Assembly: GCA_052387235.1 (NCBI GenBank)
Contig: JBQTJJ010000078.1
Location: 1 to 6,903 of the forward strand
Direction: 5' to 3'
DNA: 6,903 bases
Source of the DNA: JBQTJJ01 sp052387235
Lineage (GTDB): Bacteria > Actinomycetota > Acidimicrobiia > Acidimicrobiales > GCA-2861595
Shown here: in pieces, positions 1-6,490 of the stretch
How positions within the stretch are numbered: the first letter of the stretch is position 1
Layout of the letters: every line of letters starts with the position of its first letter
The notes under the pieces: model-generated
Databases searched by the model: none
Told to the model about the DNA's origin: nothing
Seen by the model: the letters and a program-made list of their open reading frames with translations, nothing else
Made by a program: the position numbers and the translations under genes

Positions 1-1
1 C

Positions 2-1282
2 CTCCGTGCCATCGACGAGGCGAAGGGCGAGCGCGCCACGGCCGTCGCCGCCGGCGGGCCGCTCACCTTCGACATCGAGCTGGGCGACCTCTACGTCAAA
101 CCGGCCCGCATCGAGGTGCCGGCCGGCGCCGAGGTCATCGTCAACGTCACCAACGTCGGTGCCGCCGCCCACGACCTCAAGCTGGACGGCACGACGGGCA
201 CCGAGCTGATCCCTCCGGGCGGGACGGCCACCGCCAGCCTGGGCACGGTCGAAGCGTCGGCGCAGGCGTGGTGCACCGTCCCCGGCCACAAGGACGCCGG
301 CATGGTGCTCGCCATCGAGGTGACGGGCGGACCGGCTCCGGGGGACGGGGGCGGGGTGGAGCCGGCCGCGAGCGACAGCGGCGCGAAGGTCGACTTCACG
401 GCCGAGCCGGCGGCCGACTTCAGGCCCTACGACCCGACGTTGCAGCCGGCTCCCGGCGGGAAGGAGCACGTCGTGACCCTCCGGGCCACCGAGAAGGTCA
501 TCGAGGTCGCCCCCGGGGTGACGCAGGAGCTGTGGACGTTCAACGACCAGTTCCCCGGGCCCGTGCTGCGGGGGCGGGTCGGCGACATCTTCACCGTGAC
601 CCTGGTCAACGAGGGCAGGCTCGGCCACTCCATCGACTTCCACGCCAGCAAGGTGGCGTGGAACGACGAGATGCGCACGATCCAGCCCGGCGAGTCGCTC
701 GTCTACCAGTTCGAGGCCAGGCACGCCGGGGCCTTCATGTACCACTGCGGCACCGCCCCCGCCCTGCACCACATCGGCAACGGCATGCACGGCGCCATCG
801 TCATCGACCCACCCGAGCTGGCGCCGGTGGCCCACGAGTACCTGCTCGTGCAGTCCGAGCTGTACCTGGGCGCGGACGGGGAGCCCGGCGATCTGGCCAG
901 GATGCAGCGCGAGGAGCACGACGCCGTCGTCTTCAACGGCTACGTCGACCAGTACCGGCACCGTCCCATCCGGGTCGAGCCCGGCGAGCGGGTGCGGGTA
1001 TGGGTGGTCGACGCCGGCCCGAGCGAGAACTCCGCGTTCCACATCGTCGGCACCGTGTTCGACACGGTGTTCAAGGAGGGCACCTACCTGCTCCGACCCG
1101 ACCAGCGGCGCGGCGGCGCCCAGGCCCTCGACCTCCAGCCGTCGCAGGGCGGCTTCGTCGAGTTCACGTTCGACGAGGCCGGCCTCTACCCGATCGTCAC
1201 CCACAAGTTCGCAAACGTGGGCAAGGGTGCCCTGGGGCTGTTCCAGGCCGGCGAGGCCGCCGCCCCCGGCGGAGGGCACTGA
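2..1282 (+). CDS. NirK-like copper oxidase with fused N-terminal cupredoxin domain (5'-partial)
   Basis: The frame is open from base 2, so the gene starts upstream; the GTG at 116 lies inside the first domain and is not the real start. The visible 426 residues hold three cupredoxin-type domains. Domain 1 (about 20-108) has a complete type-1 copper set: His57, Cys91 (WCTVPGH), His96 and Met101. A Gly/Pro/Ala-rich linker follows (about 109-150). The next two domains match copper nitrite reductase order: His209 and His214 in GHSIDFH, the His248-Cys249 pair in YHCGTAP, His257 and Met262 (HHIGNGM), and His347 (AFHIVG). By analogy with NirK, His209/Cys249/His257/Met262 bind type-1 copper and His214/His248/His347 bind type-2 copper. 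Asp212 sits at the catalytic Asp position, and His320 may be the catalytic His. NirK reduces nitrite to nitric oxide outside the cytoplasmic membrane. N-terminal cupredoxin fusions are known (Hyphomicrobium denitrificans NirK). Another multicopper oxidase activity is possible. The export signal would lie outside the window. Confidence 0.92.
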   Translation, partial: LRAIDEAKGERATAVAAGGPLTFDIELGDLYVKPARIEVPAGAEVIVNVTNVGAAAHDLKLDGTTGTELIPPGGTATASLGTVEASAQAWCTVPGHKDAGMVLAIEVTGGPAPGDGGGVEPAASDSGAKVDFTAEPAADFRPYDPTLQPAPGGKEHVVTLRATEKVIEVAPGVTQELWTFNDQFPGPVLRGRVGDIFTVTLVNEGRLGHSIDFHASKVAWNDEMRTIQPGESLVYQFEARHAGAFMYHCGTAPALHHIGNGMHGAIVIDPPELAPVAHEYLLVQSELYLGADGEPGDLARMQREEHDAVVFNGYVDQYRHRPIRVEPGERVRVWVVDAGPSENSAFHIVGTVFDTVFKEGTYLLRPDQRRGGAQALDLQPSQGGFVEFTFDEAGLYPIVTHKFANVGKGALGLFQAGEAAAPGGGH

Positions 1283-1309
1283 CCCCGCGGGCCCGCCCGG
1301 CGTCCTGCG

Positions 1310-2200
1310 TCAGCGGAGGAAGAGCACCGGCCAGGCCGCGGCCCACGCCAGCATGGCGCCGATGCCCAGCACGTAGGCCGCCCGCAGCCGCTCCGACTCG
1401 GCCTGGGCCGCGCCGAGGACGAGCAGGAGGGCACCGAAGGCGCCGACGGGGAGCAGGACGTAGGTGGTGCCCGCGAAGGCGAAGAGGCTGGCGGGGCGCA
1501 GGTGCCGCCACCGGCCCCGGAGTGGGAGCAGGAAGGTCAGGGCCACGGCGGCCTCGACGAGCACGCCCCACCACGTGAAGACCAGGGCCAGCGCCGGCCC
1601 GCCCGATCCCTCCACGAGGGCGACCTCGCCCCCGCCGCCGCCGGCCAGGAGGCCGGCCACGGCGCCCACGTCGGCGTCGCGGATCCGGTCCGTGGTGCCG
1701 GCGAGGGTCCGGCTCAGCACCTCGAATCGCTCGTCGAACAGCAGGGCGTAGCGGAAGAACGTGCCGTCGAGGAACTGCCCGGAGAGCAGCTTCCAGCCGG
1801 CGGCGAGGGCGAACACCAGCCCGACCAGCCAGCGGGCGCTGAGGGCCATGGTGGCCCTGGGGTCGCGGGCGCCGAGGCCGAGGGCGATGGCCCCGCACCA
1901 GTACGTCGTGACCACGACGTGGTCGTCGAGGGTGTGCCAGGTGGCCAGCTGGCGGGCCCCGACGGCGGCGAAGGCGCCGGCCCACAACCAGGGGCTGCAC
2001 AGCAGGCGGGGCCGGGGGAGGGCGGCGAAGCAGAGCACCGCCACCCCCGCCATCACCACCGGGTCGTCGTTGCCGTTGACCAGCAGCACCACCAGGCTGG
2101 CCCGCAGGACCAGCAGGAGGGGGTCGGCGGTGCGCAGCCGCTCCAGGGGGCCAGGGGTGGCGCCGGCGGGGGGTGCGGGCGCGCCGGCGGCGACCGTCAC
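1310..2200 (-). CDS. Multi-pass membrane protein, HTTM/DoxX-like (uncertain)
   Basis: 296 residues, GTG start. The start is supported by an SD-like GAGG 7 nt upstream and by the 4-base GTGA overlap with the preceding mini-ORF; no other ATG or GTG lies in the next 30 or so codons. The N-terminus (1-20) is Ala/Pro/Gly-rich and probably cytoplasmic. About eight hydrophobic segments follow, roughly at 27-41, 47-62, 70-84, 95-110, 121-140, 205-226, 238-265 and 272-294. The best motif is GWKLLSGQFLDGTFF (135-149), followed by RYALLFDERF. It resembles the 'K-L...DG.FF' stretch of HTTM (vitamin K-dependent carboxylase-like) or DoxX-like membrane proteins, but I recognise no catalytic residues. A loop at about 155-205 contains a Gly5 run. 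The gene is the last of a unit with the small anchored protein at 2289-2693 and converges on the copper oxidase gene. Function unknown. Confidence 0.8.
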   Translation of the reverse strand: MTVAAGAPAPPAGATPGPLERLRTADPLLLVLRASLVVLLVNGNDDPVVMAGVAVLCFAALPRPRLLCSPWLWAGAFAAVGARQLATWHTLDDHVVVTTYWCGAIALGLGARDPRATMALSARWLVGLVFALAAGWKLLSGQFLDGTFFRYALLFDERFEVLSRTLAGTTDRIRDADVGAVAGLLAGGGGGEVALVEGSGGPALALVFTWWGVLVEAAVALTFLLPLRGRWRHLRPASLFAFAGTTYVLLPVGAFGALLLVLGAAQAESERLRAAYVLGIGAMLAWAAAWPVLFLR

Positions 2201-2292
2201 CGGAACGCCTCGGCGGTGCGCAGCCGTTCCGGCGGGCCTTGTGTGGCGCCGGCGCCGGCGGGGGGTGCGGGTGCGCCGGCGGCGACCGTCAC
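2197..2292 (-). CDS. 31-codon mini-ORF made by the junction duplication
   Basis: GTG at 2292 overlaps the TGA of the upstream gene (2289-2291) as GTGA. The mini-ORF TGA (2197-2199) overlaps the GTG of the downstream membrane gene in the same way. The peptide begins VTVAAGAPAPPAGAG and ends RLRTAEAFR. The first part repeats the N-terminus of the membrane protein, and the last four residues (EAFR) repeat the end of the upstream protein (EALR), as a tandem duplication across the junction predicts. It has an SD-like GAGG at the proper distance. The peptide is Ala/Pro/Gly-rich with no domain. It is probably a by-product that passes ribosomes to the next start; an independent function is not supported. 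Confidence 0.35.
   Translation of the reverse strand: MTVAAGAPAPPAGAGATQGPPERLRTAEAFR
2208..2211 (-). promoter_or_regulatory. SD-like site (GAGG) for the 1310-2200 gene
   Basis: Read on the minus strand, GAGG is followed by 7 nt (CGTTCCG) and then the GTG at 2200. An identical GAGG lies 7 nt before the mini-ORF GTG at 2292 (bases 2300-2303), because this stretch was duplicated. In the ancestral arrangement the GAGG lay in the last codons of the upstream small gene (Glu-Ala in its C-terminal EALR). The site supports GTG 2200 as the start. Confidence 0.5.
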
Positions 2293-2693
2293 CGGAGCGC
2301 CTCGCCCCGGGCCAGGGCCGACGTGGTCAGGCGCAGGCCGCCCCCGGCCGTGCGCAGGTGGATGCGCCGGACCTCCACCACCACGCTCCTCGCCCCCCCG
2401 GCGGTGCGCGGCAGCACCGCCTCGGCCAGGCGCCGGGCGCCGGCGTCGGTGGGCACCACCTCCAGGCGCTCGGCGTCGTCCGCCAGCCCGGGCGGCACCG
2501 CCACGGCGGCGCCGTCCACCGTGACCCGCACGGTGCGGGAGGCCGCGTTGTCGTAGGTGGCGAACATCCCGAAGCTCGCGCCGTGCCACGAGGACTGGTG
2601 CAGCGTCACCGTCCGGGCCGTGCCGACGGCGGCGACGACCACCAGCAGGGCGGGCAGCACCAGCGCCCGCCGGCGGTCGGCCCCGTCACCCAC
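2289..2693 (-). CDS. Small membrane-anchored protein of unknown function
   Basis: 134 residues, GTG start. A short charged N-terminus (DRRR) precedes one hydrophobic segment (about 9-26, LVLPALLVVVAAVGTA), read as a signal anchor or uncleaved signal. The remaining 108 or so residues would then face the outside. The exported part begins with a distinctive stretch, HGASFGMFATYDNAASR (37-53), followed by alternating beta-like segments (RTVRVTVDG, AVAVPPG, LEVVPTD, RSVVVEVRRIHL). I do not recognise a named domain. The gene is first in a two-gene unit, and its TGA overlaps the next GTG in the ancestral junction, so it is probably a partner of the polytopic protein encoded at 1310-2200. No SD site is seen upstream. 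Instead TACCGT ends 6 nt before the GTG, suggesting a leaderless transcript. The start is therefore plausible but not certain. Confidence 0.78.
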   Translation of the reverse strand: MGDGADRRRALVLPALLVVVAAVGTARTVTLHQSSWHGASFGMFATYDNAASRTVRVTVDGAAVAVPPGLADDAERLEVVPTDAGARRLAEAVLPRTAGGARSVVVEVRRIHLRTAGGGLRLTTSALARGEALR

Positions 2694-2699
2694 GCCGGA

Positions 2700-2705
2700 A
2701 CGGTA
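2700..2705 (-). promoter_or_regulatory. Candidate -10 element (TACCGT) for a leaderless start at 2693
   Basis: On the minus strand TACCGT (TANNNT form) is followed by TCCGGC and then GTG. This puts the hexamer at -12 to -7 if transcription begins at the G of the start codon. No SD is present and no good -35 is visible (GCGGCC at 17-nt spacing). It lies in the 81-bp gap (2694-2774) downstream of polA, so the two-gene unit may have its own promoter. Confidence 0.35.
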
Positions 2706-2774
2706 ACCCGCTGGGTCCCGCCGGCCGCTGTGAGCACATGCCGGCGCCCGAGGTGGTTGTAGTTAGCCCCGGCC

Positions 2775-5471
2775 TCAGCTCTTGGCGTCGGCCCAGTTGG
2801 CGCCCCACGAGACGTTGACCTCCAGGGGGACGCGCAGGTCGCAGGCGTGGCGCATGGCCTCGAGGGTGAGCTCGGCCGCCGCGTCCCGCTCGGCCTCGGG
2901 CACCTCCAGGATCACCTCGTCGTGCACCTGCAGCACCACCCGGCTGGCCAGGCCCTCGCGCTCCAGGGCGGCGTCGAGGCGCACCAGCGCGACCTTGAAG
3001 ATGTCGGCGGCCAGGCCCTGGATGCCGGCGTTCATGGCCTGGCGCTCGCCGGCCTGGCGGATGCGGAAGTTGAGCGACGACAGCTCCGGGATCTGCCGGC
3101 GCCGGCCGAACAGGGTCTCGGTGTAGCCCCGGTCCCTGGCCTCCTGCACCGTGCGCTCCATGTAGGCCCTCACGTTGGGGAAGGCCTCGAAGTAGGCGGC
3201 GAGGATCCGGGCCGCCTCGTCCACCGCGATGCCGAGGCGCTGGGCCAGGCCGTAGCTCTCCATGCCGTAGGCCAGGCCGTAGGAGACCATCTTGGCCTTC
3301 GACCGCTGGGCCCTGGTTATGTCGGCCGGCGCCGCGTCGAAGATGCGGGCCGCGGTGGCGGTGTGGATGTCTGTCTCGGACTCGAAGGCGTCGATGAGGC
3401 CGGGGTCCTCGGCCAGGTGGGCGATCACCCGAAGCTCGATCTGGTTGTAGTCGGCCACCAGGAACAGGGAGCCCTCGTCGGGGACGAAGGCCCTGCGGAA
3501 GCGGTGCCCCTCCTCGGTCCTGGTGGGGATGTTGTGGAGGTTGGGGCGGTCCGACGACAGCCGGCCCGTGCGGGCCACGGTCTGCTGGAAGGTGGCGTGG
3601 ATGCGCCCGTCGGCGCCGACCTCGGCCAGCAGCGCCTCCCCGTAGGTGGAGCGCAGCTTCTCCACCTCCCGGTAGCGGAGCAGCTTGTCGATCACCGGGT
3701 GCTGGCCCTTGAGCTTCTCCAGGGAGGCGGCGTCGGTGGAGAAGCCGGTCTTGGTCTTCTTCTGGGGCTGAAGGCCCAGCTCGTCGAACAGCACCGAGCG
3801 CAGCTGCTTGGTGGAGTTGACGACGAAGGGGTGGCCCACCATCGCCTGGATCTCGGCGTCGAGGGTCTGGCACTCGGAGGCCAGCGCGTCCGACAGCCGG
3901 CGCAGCTCGGGCACGTCGACCCGCACCCCCACCTTCTCCATACGGGCCAGGACCCGCACCAGGGGCCGCTCGACGTCGTCGTACAGGCGGCGCAGGCCGC
4001 GGGCCTCGAGGGCGGTGGACAGGGCCGGCGCCAGGCGGGCCACCGCCGCCGCCCGCCGTCCCGCCTCCACCACGGGGTCGGCGGCGGTGCCGTCGAGGTC
4101 GAGCTGGCCGGCGGGGGGCGCGCCGGGGGCCCGCAGCTCCACGTCGGTGTACCGGGCCACCAGGTCCTCCAGCAGGTAGAGGGCCTCGGCCGGGTCGATG
4201 AGGTAGGCGGCCACGGCCGTGTCGAGGTCGAGGCTGCGCACGTCGACGCCGTGGCGGTCGAGGCCCCGCATCAGCTCCTTGGCCTTGTGGGCCACCAGCG
4301 CCGGCCCGGCCCTGTCGAACAGCCTCCCGAGGGCCAGGGCCACGGCCGGGTCGTCCAGCAGGTCCACCGGCAGCCAGGTGGCGCCGGCGGTGGCGGCGCC
4401 GGCCGGCTCGGCCAGGGCCAGCCCGGCCAGGTCGGAGCGCCCCTCCGGGCCGGTCCACGAGATCTCGGCCGCCAGCGGCCCCGGCCGCCCCGCCAGGTCG
4501 TCGAGCAGGGCCACGGCGGCGCCAGCCGAGTCGACCCGGGTCACCTCGACGTGCAGGGGCTCGCCCGCCGGCGTGGCCGACGCCTCCGCCCCGGCCGGGC
4601 CGCCCACCGCCTCCATGAGCCGGTCCCACAGGGAGCGGAACTCGAGGAAGTTGAACAGGGTGCGCACTTCATCGAGGTCGAAGCCCCCCATCTTGAGGTC
4701 GGCCACGTCGCAGTCGAGGGGCACGTCGCGCACGAGCGGCGTGGCCCGGGCGTTGCTGCGGACCTGGGCCTCGGCCGCCTTCAGGCTCTCCCGCAGCTTG
4801 GGCGTGTTGGCGTCGACGTTGGCGAACACGCCGTCGAGGTCGCCCCACGTGTTGATGAGCCTGGCCGCCGTCTTCTCCCCCACCCCGGGCACGCCGGGCA
4901 GGTTGTCGGAGGTGTCGCCCCGCAGGGCCGCGTACTCGGGGTACTTGGCCGGCGTGACCCCGGTGCGCTCGATGATGCCGGCCTCGTCGTACAGGACGTA
5001 GTCGCTCACGCCCCGCCGGTTGTAGAGGACCTTGATGTGCGGGTCCTCCACCAGCTGGTACTCGTCGCGGTCGCCGGTGACGACGATGACGTCGTCGCCC
5101 CGGTCCCGGGCCTGGGTGGCGAGGGTGGCCACCACGTCGTCGGCCTCGAAGCGGGGGACCTCGAGGATGGGGATGTGCAGGGCCGTGACGACCTGGCGCA
5201 CCAGGCCCATCTGCTGGCGCAGCACGTCGGGCGCCTCCGACCGGCCCGCCTTGTAGTCCTGGACCAGGTCGTGGCGGAAGGTGCGCTCCGGGAGGTCGAA
5301 GGCCACGGCGATGGCGTCGGGCTGGTGGTCCTTGAGCAGGTTGATCAGCATCGACGTGAAGCCGTAGACGGCGTTGGTGACCTGGCCCGAGGCGGTGGCC
5401 ATGTCGGTGGGCAGGGCGAAGAAGGCCCGGTAGACCAGGCTGTTGCCGTCGAGCAGGAGGATCTTCGCCAT
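2775..5471 (-). CDS. polA: DNA polymerase I
   Basis: A complete 898-residue family A polymerase that fills gaps and removes RNA primers in replication and repair. The 5'-nuclease domain (1 to about 290) has LLLDGNSLVYRAFF, DYKAGR, FEADD (108-112), VTGDRDEYQL (131-140) and the helix-hairpin-helix LPGVPGVGEKTAARL. The middle 3'-5' exonuclease-like domain (about 300-490) lacks the acidic pair of exo motif I (GPLAAEISW at 331-339), so proofreading is probably absent, as in other actinobacterial Pol I. The polymerase domain has motif A VADYNQIELR (Asp674), motif B with Arg723, Lys727 and Tyr731 (RSKAKMVSYGLAYG), and motif C QVHDE (849-853, with Asp851 and Glu852). ATG start; no SD is seen, but TAGCAT ends 6 nt upstream. 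It is 74 bp from the preceding disrupted gene on the same strand. Confidence 0.98.
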   Translation of the reverse strand: MAKILLLDGNSLVYRAFFALPTDMATASGQVTNAVYGFTSMLINLLKDHQPDAIAVAFDLPERTFRHDLVQDYKAGRSEAPDVLRQQMGLVRQVVTALHIPILEVPRFEADDVVATLATQARDRGDDVIVVTGDRDEYQLVEDPHIKVLYNRRGVSDYVLYDEAGIIERTGVTPAKYPEYAALRGDTSDNLPGVPGVGEKTAARLINTWGDLDGVFANVDANTPKLRESLKAAEAQVRSNARATPLVRDVPLDCDVADLKMGGFDLDEVRTLFNFLEFRSLWDRLMEAVGGPAGAEASATPAGEPLHVEVTRVDSAGAAVALLDDLAGRPGPLAAEISWTGPEGRSDLAGLALAEPAGAATAGATWLPVDLLDDPAVALALGRLFDRAGPALVAHKAKELMRGLDRHGVDVRSLDLDTAVAAYLIDPAEALYLLEDLVARYTDVELRAPGAPPAGQLDLDGTAADPVVEAGRRAAAVARLAPALSTALEARGLRRLYDDVERPLVRVLARMEKVGVRVDVPELRRLSDALASECQTLDAEIQAMVGHPFVVNSTKQLRSVLFDELGLQPQKKTKTGFSTDAASLEKLKGQHPVIDKLLRYREVEKLRSTYGEALLAEVGADGRIHATFQQTVARTGRLSSDRPNLHNIPTRTEEGHRFRRAFVPDEGSLFLVADYNQIELRVIAHLAEDPGLIDAFESETDIHTATAARIFDAAPADITRAQRSKAKMVSYGLAYGMESYGLAQRLGIAVDEAARILAAYFEAFPNVRAYMERTVQEARDRGYTETLFGRRRQIPELSSLNFRIRQAGERQAMNAGIQGLAADIFKVALVRLDAALEREGLASRVVLQVHDEVILEVPEAERDAAAELTLEAMRHACDLRVPLEVNVSWGANWADAKS

Positions 5472-5477
5472 ACCCGG

Positions 5478-5483
5478 ATGCTA
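5478..5483 (-). promoter_or_regulatory. Candidate -10 element (TAGCAT) for leaderless polA
   Basis: On the minus strand TAGCAT is followed by CCGGGT and then the polA ATG at 5471, so the hexamer sits at -12 to -7 if the A of ATG is the first transcribed base. No SD-like purine run precedes the ATG. The -35 position (17-nt spacer) reads GTCCCC, which is not a recognisable element. The layout is the same as upstream of 2693. Confidence 0.38.
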
Positions 5484-5502
5484 CGGCCGGCGGGTGCGGG
5501 GG

Positions 5503-5517
5503 GGACCGGCCCGGTCC
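5503..5517. repeat. Short perfect inverted repeat upstream of polA
   Basis: GGACCG (5503-5508) and CGGTCC (5512-5517) form a 6-bp stem with a 3-base loop in the 74-bp gap between the disrupted glycosyltransferase gene and polA. No T-tract follows on either strand. It overlaps the place where a polA -35 would lie, so it could be a weak operator or a weak transcript-end hairpin, or chance in GC-rich DNA. Confidence 0.35.
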
Positions 5518-5545
5518 GCCGCCGGCGGGCCACCCGGTTCCGCGC

Positions 5546-6466
5546 TCAGTTCGCGACCTCCAGGGGCGTTTTCTGCACGGAGAACGGGCGCCGGCGCCAC
5601 GGACGGGGCCGGCGCCCGGCCGGGCCGCCCCGCAGCGCCCACGCCAGCCCGGCCAGCGCCACCAGCCAGGCCGCCGCCGCCACCAGGGTGCGGGCCGGGA
5701 AGGAGCGGAAGTCGGGGAAGAGGCCGGCCGGCGCCAGCGGGACGCCCAGGGTGAACGGGTCCACGGCCAGGCGGATCCCGCCGGTGCGGGCCGACCACAC
5801 CACGGCGGCGGCGATGGCCAGCGACCACAGGCCCAGCACCGCCGCCGTGCGGGGCAGGCGGGCCGCACCCAGCGCCACCAGGACCACCAGGGCGGGGAAG
5901 CCGGCGACCAGCATGCGGCCGGGGAACCACCAGCCCATCATGGTGATGGAGACGAACGTGCCCATCAGGACGCACACGGCCAGCACGGCCAGGTAGGGCA
6001 GCCTGGTCCGCCAGCGGGAGGCGGCCACCACCAGCACGGCGGCCGGGAGCCAGCGGAGCAGCCCGAACCGGGCGTCGGTGAACAGTCCGTGGAGGCGGTA
6101 CAGCCGGCCGCGCAGCTCGAGGTGGCTGGCGAGGATGGACGCCGTGCCCTCCCCCGACCACACCACGTTGGTGGTGTACGGCGTGAGGCCGCCGAAGGTG
6201 TGTAGGTGCCACCAGGCGAAGTGGGCGGCGGCCACCGCGGCCACGCCGGCGGCGGTGGCGAGGGCCCGGCGGTCGGCCCGGAACCGCCACGCCCAGGCGC
6301 CGGCGATCACGGCACCCAGCGGCACGTACTTCACCCCCAGCCAGGCCAGGGCGATGAGCGCCCCGGCCAGCAGGAGGGGCCGGGCCGGGGCGGCGGGGGC
6401 CGGCGCCGGCGGGCCGAGGGGGCGCCGGCGGCCGGCGCCGGTCGCCGCCAGCAGCGCAAGCGCCAC
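5546..6466 (-). CDS. C-terminal fragment of the disrupted membrane glycosyltransferase
   Basis: 306 codons from the first GTG after the stop (6466), ending in TGA at 5546-5548. It contains multiple membrane segments (about 31-60, 69-83, 138-150, 157-176, 186-200, 208-224, 260-278), the loop motif PYTTN, RLYRLHGLFTDARFGLL (121-137) and WWFPGRM (179-185), and an Arg/Pro-rich C-terminal tail. It lacks the DE first loop that carries the presumed catalytic acid. No convincing SD site is placed before the GTG. An automatic annotation would call it as a separate gene, but its frame and content show it is the continuation of the 6491-6903 fragment. Confidence 0.55.
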   Translation of the reverse strand: MALALLAATGAGRRRPLGPPAPAPAAPARPLLLAGALIALAWLGVKYVPLGAVIAGAWAWRFRADRRALATAAGVAAVAAAHFAWWHLHTFGGLTPYTTNVVWSGEGTASILASHLELRGRLYRLHGLFTDARFGLLRWLPAAVLVVAASRWRTRLPYLAVLAVCVLMGTFVSITMMGWWFPGRMLVAGFPALVVLVALGAARLPRTAAVLGLWSLAIAAAVVWSARTGGIRLAVDPFTLGVPLAPAGLFPDFRSFPARTLVAAAAWLVALAGLAWALRGGPAGRRPRPWRRRPFSVQKTPLEVAN

Positions 6467-6490
6467 GCACAGGGCGGCCTGTCCTTCGGG

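Larger units (their letters stand above)
2128..2304. repeat. Imperfect tandem duplication of a gene junction (two copies, 85 and 91 bp)
   Basis: Copy A spans 2128-2212 and copy B spans 2214-2304. By eye they differ at eight substitutions plus one 6-bp indel; copy B carries an extra GCCGGC within a GGCGCC-type repeat. Read on the minus strand, each copy holds the end of the small-protein gene (GAGGCG.TCCGGTGA), the overlapping GTG start, and the first 25 or so codons of the membrane gene. The step from start to start is 92 nt, not a multiple of three, so the copies are out of frame and the upstream one is left as a mini-ORF. The divergence suggests the duplication is not recent and is not a simple assembly artefact. 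Confidence 0.93.

Noticed and set aside
1287..1296. GCGGGCCCGC palindrome between the convergent genes as a terminator
   Set aside because: It has no loop and no T-tract on either strand; at this GC content such a palindrome is weak evidence.
268..1578. A 436-codon plus-strand frame overlapping the copper oxidase
   Set aside because: It is Arg-rich and low-complexity; the overlapping frame holds all the copper ligands.
1502..2762. Long plus-strand frames opposite the two membrane-protein genes
   Set aside because: The products are Gly/Ala/Arg/Pro-rich with no hydrophobic or domain pattern, while the minus strand gives clear membrane segments and stop/start overlaps.
2694..2774. A possible polA terminator in the 81-bp gap
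   Set aside because: Only a 4-bp stem (ACCC-GCT-GGGT) without a T-tract was found.
2686..4629. A 647-codon minus-strand frame inside polA
   Set aside because: It is Arg/Gly/Pro-rich, out of frame with the catalytic motifs of the polA product, and has no recognisable domain; a shadow frame.
2847..5996. A 1049-codon open frame on the plus strand, antisense to polA
   Set aside because: It runs opposite to a clear polA with all motifs in place. Its product is Gly/Val/His-rich with no domain, and it extends through an intergenic gap into the next antisense gene. Long antisense frames are expected at this GC content.
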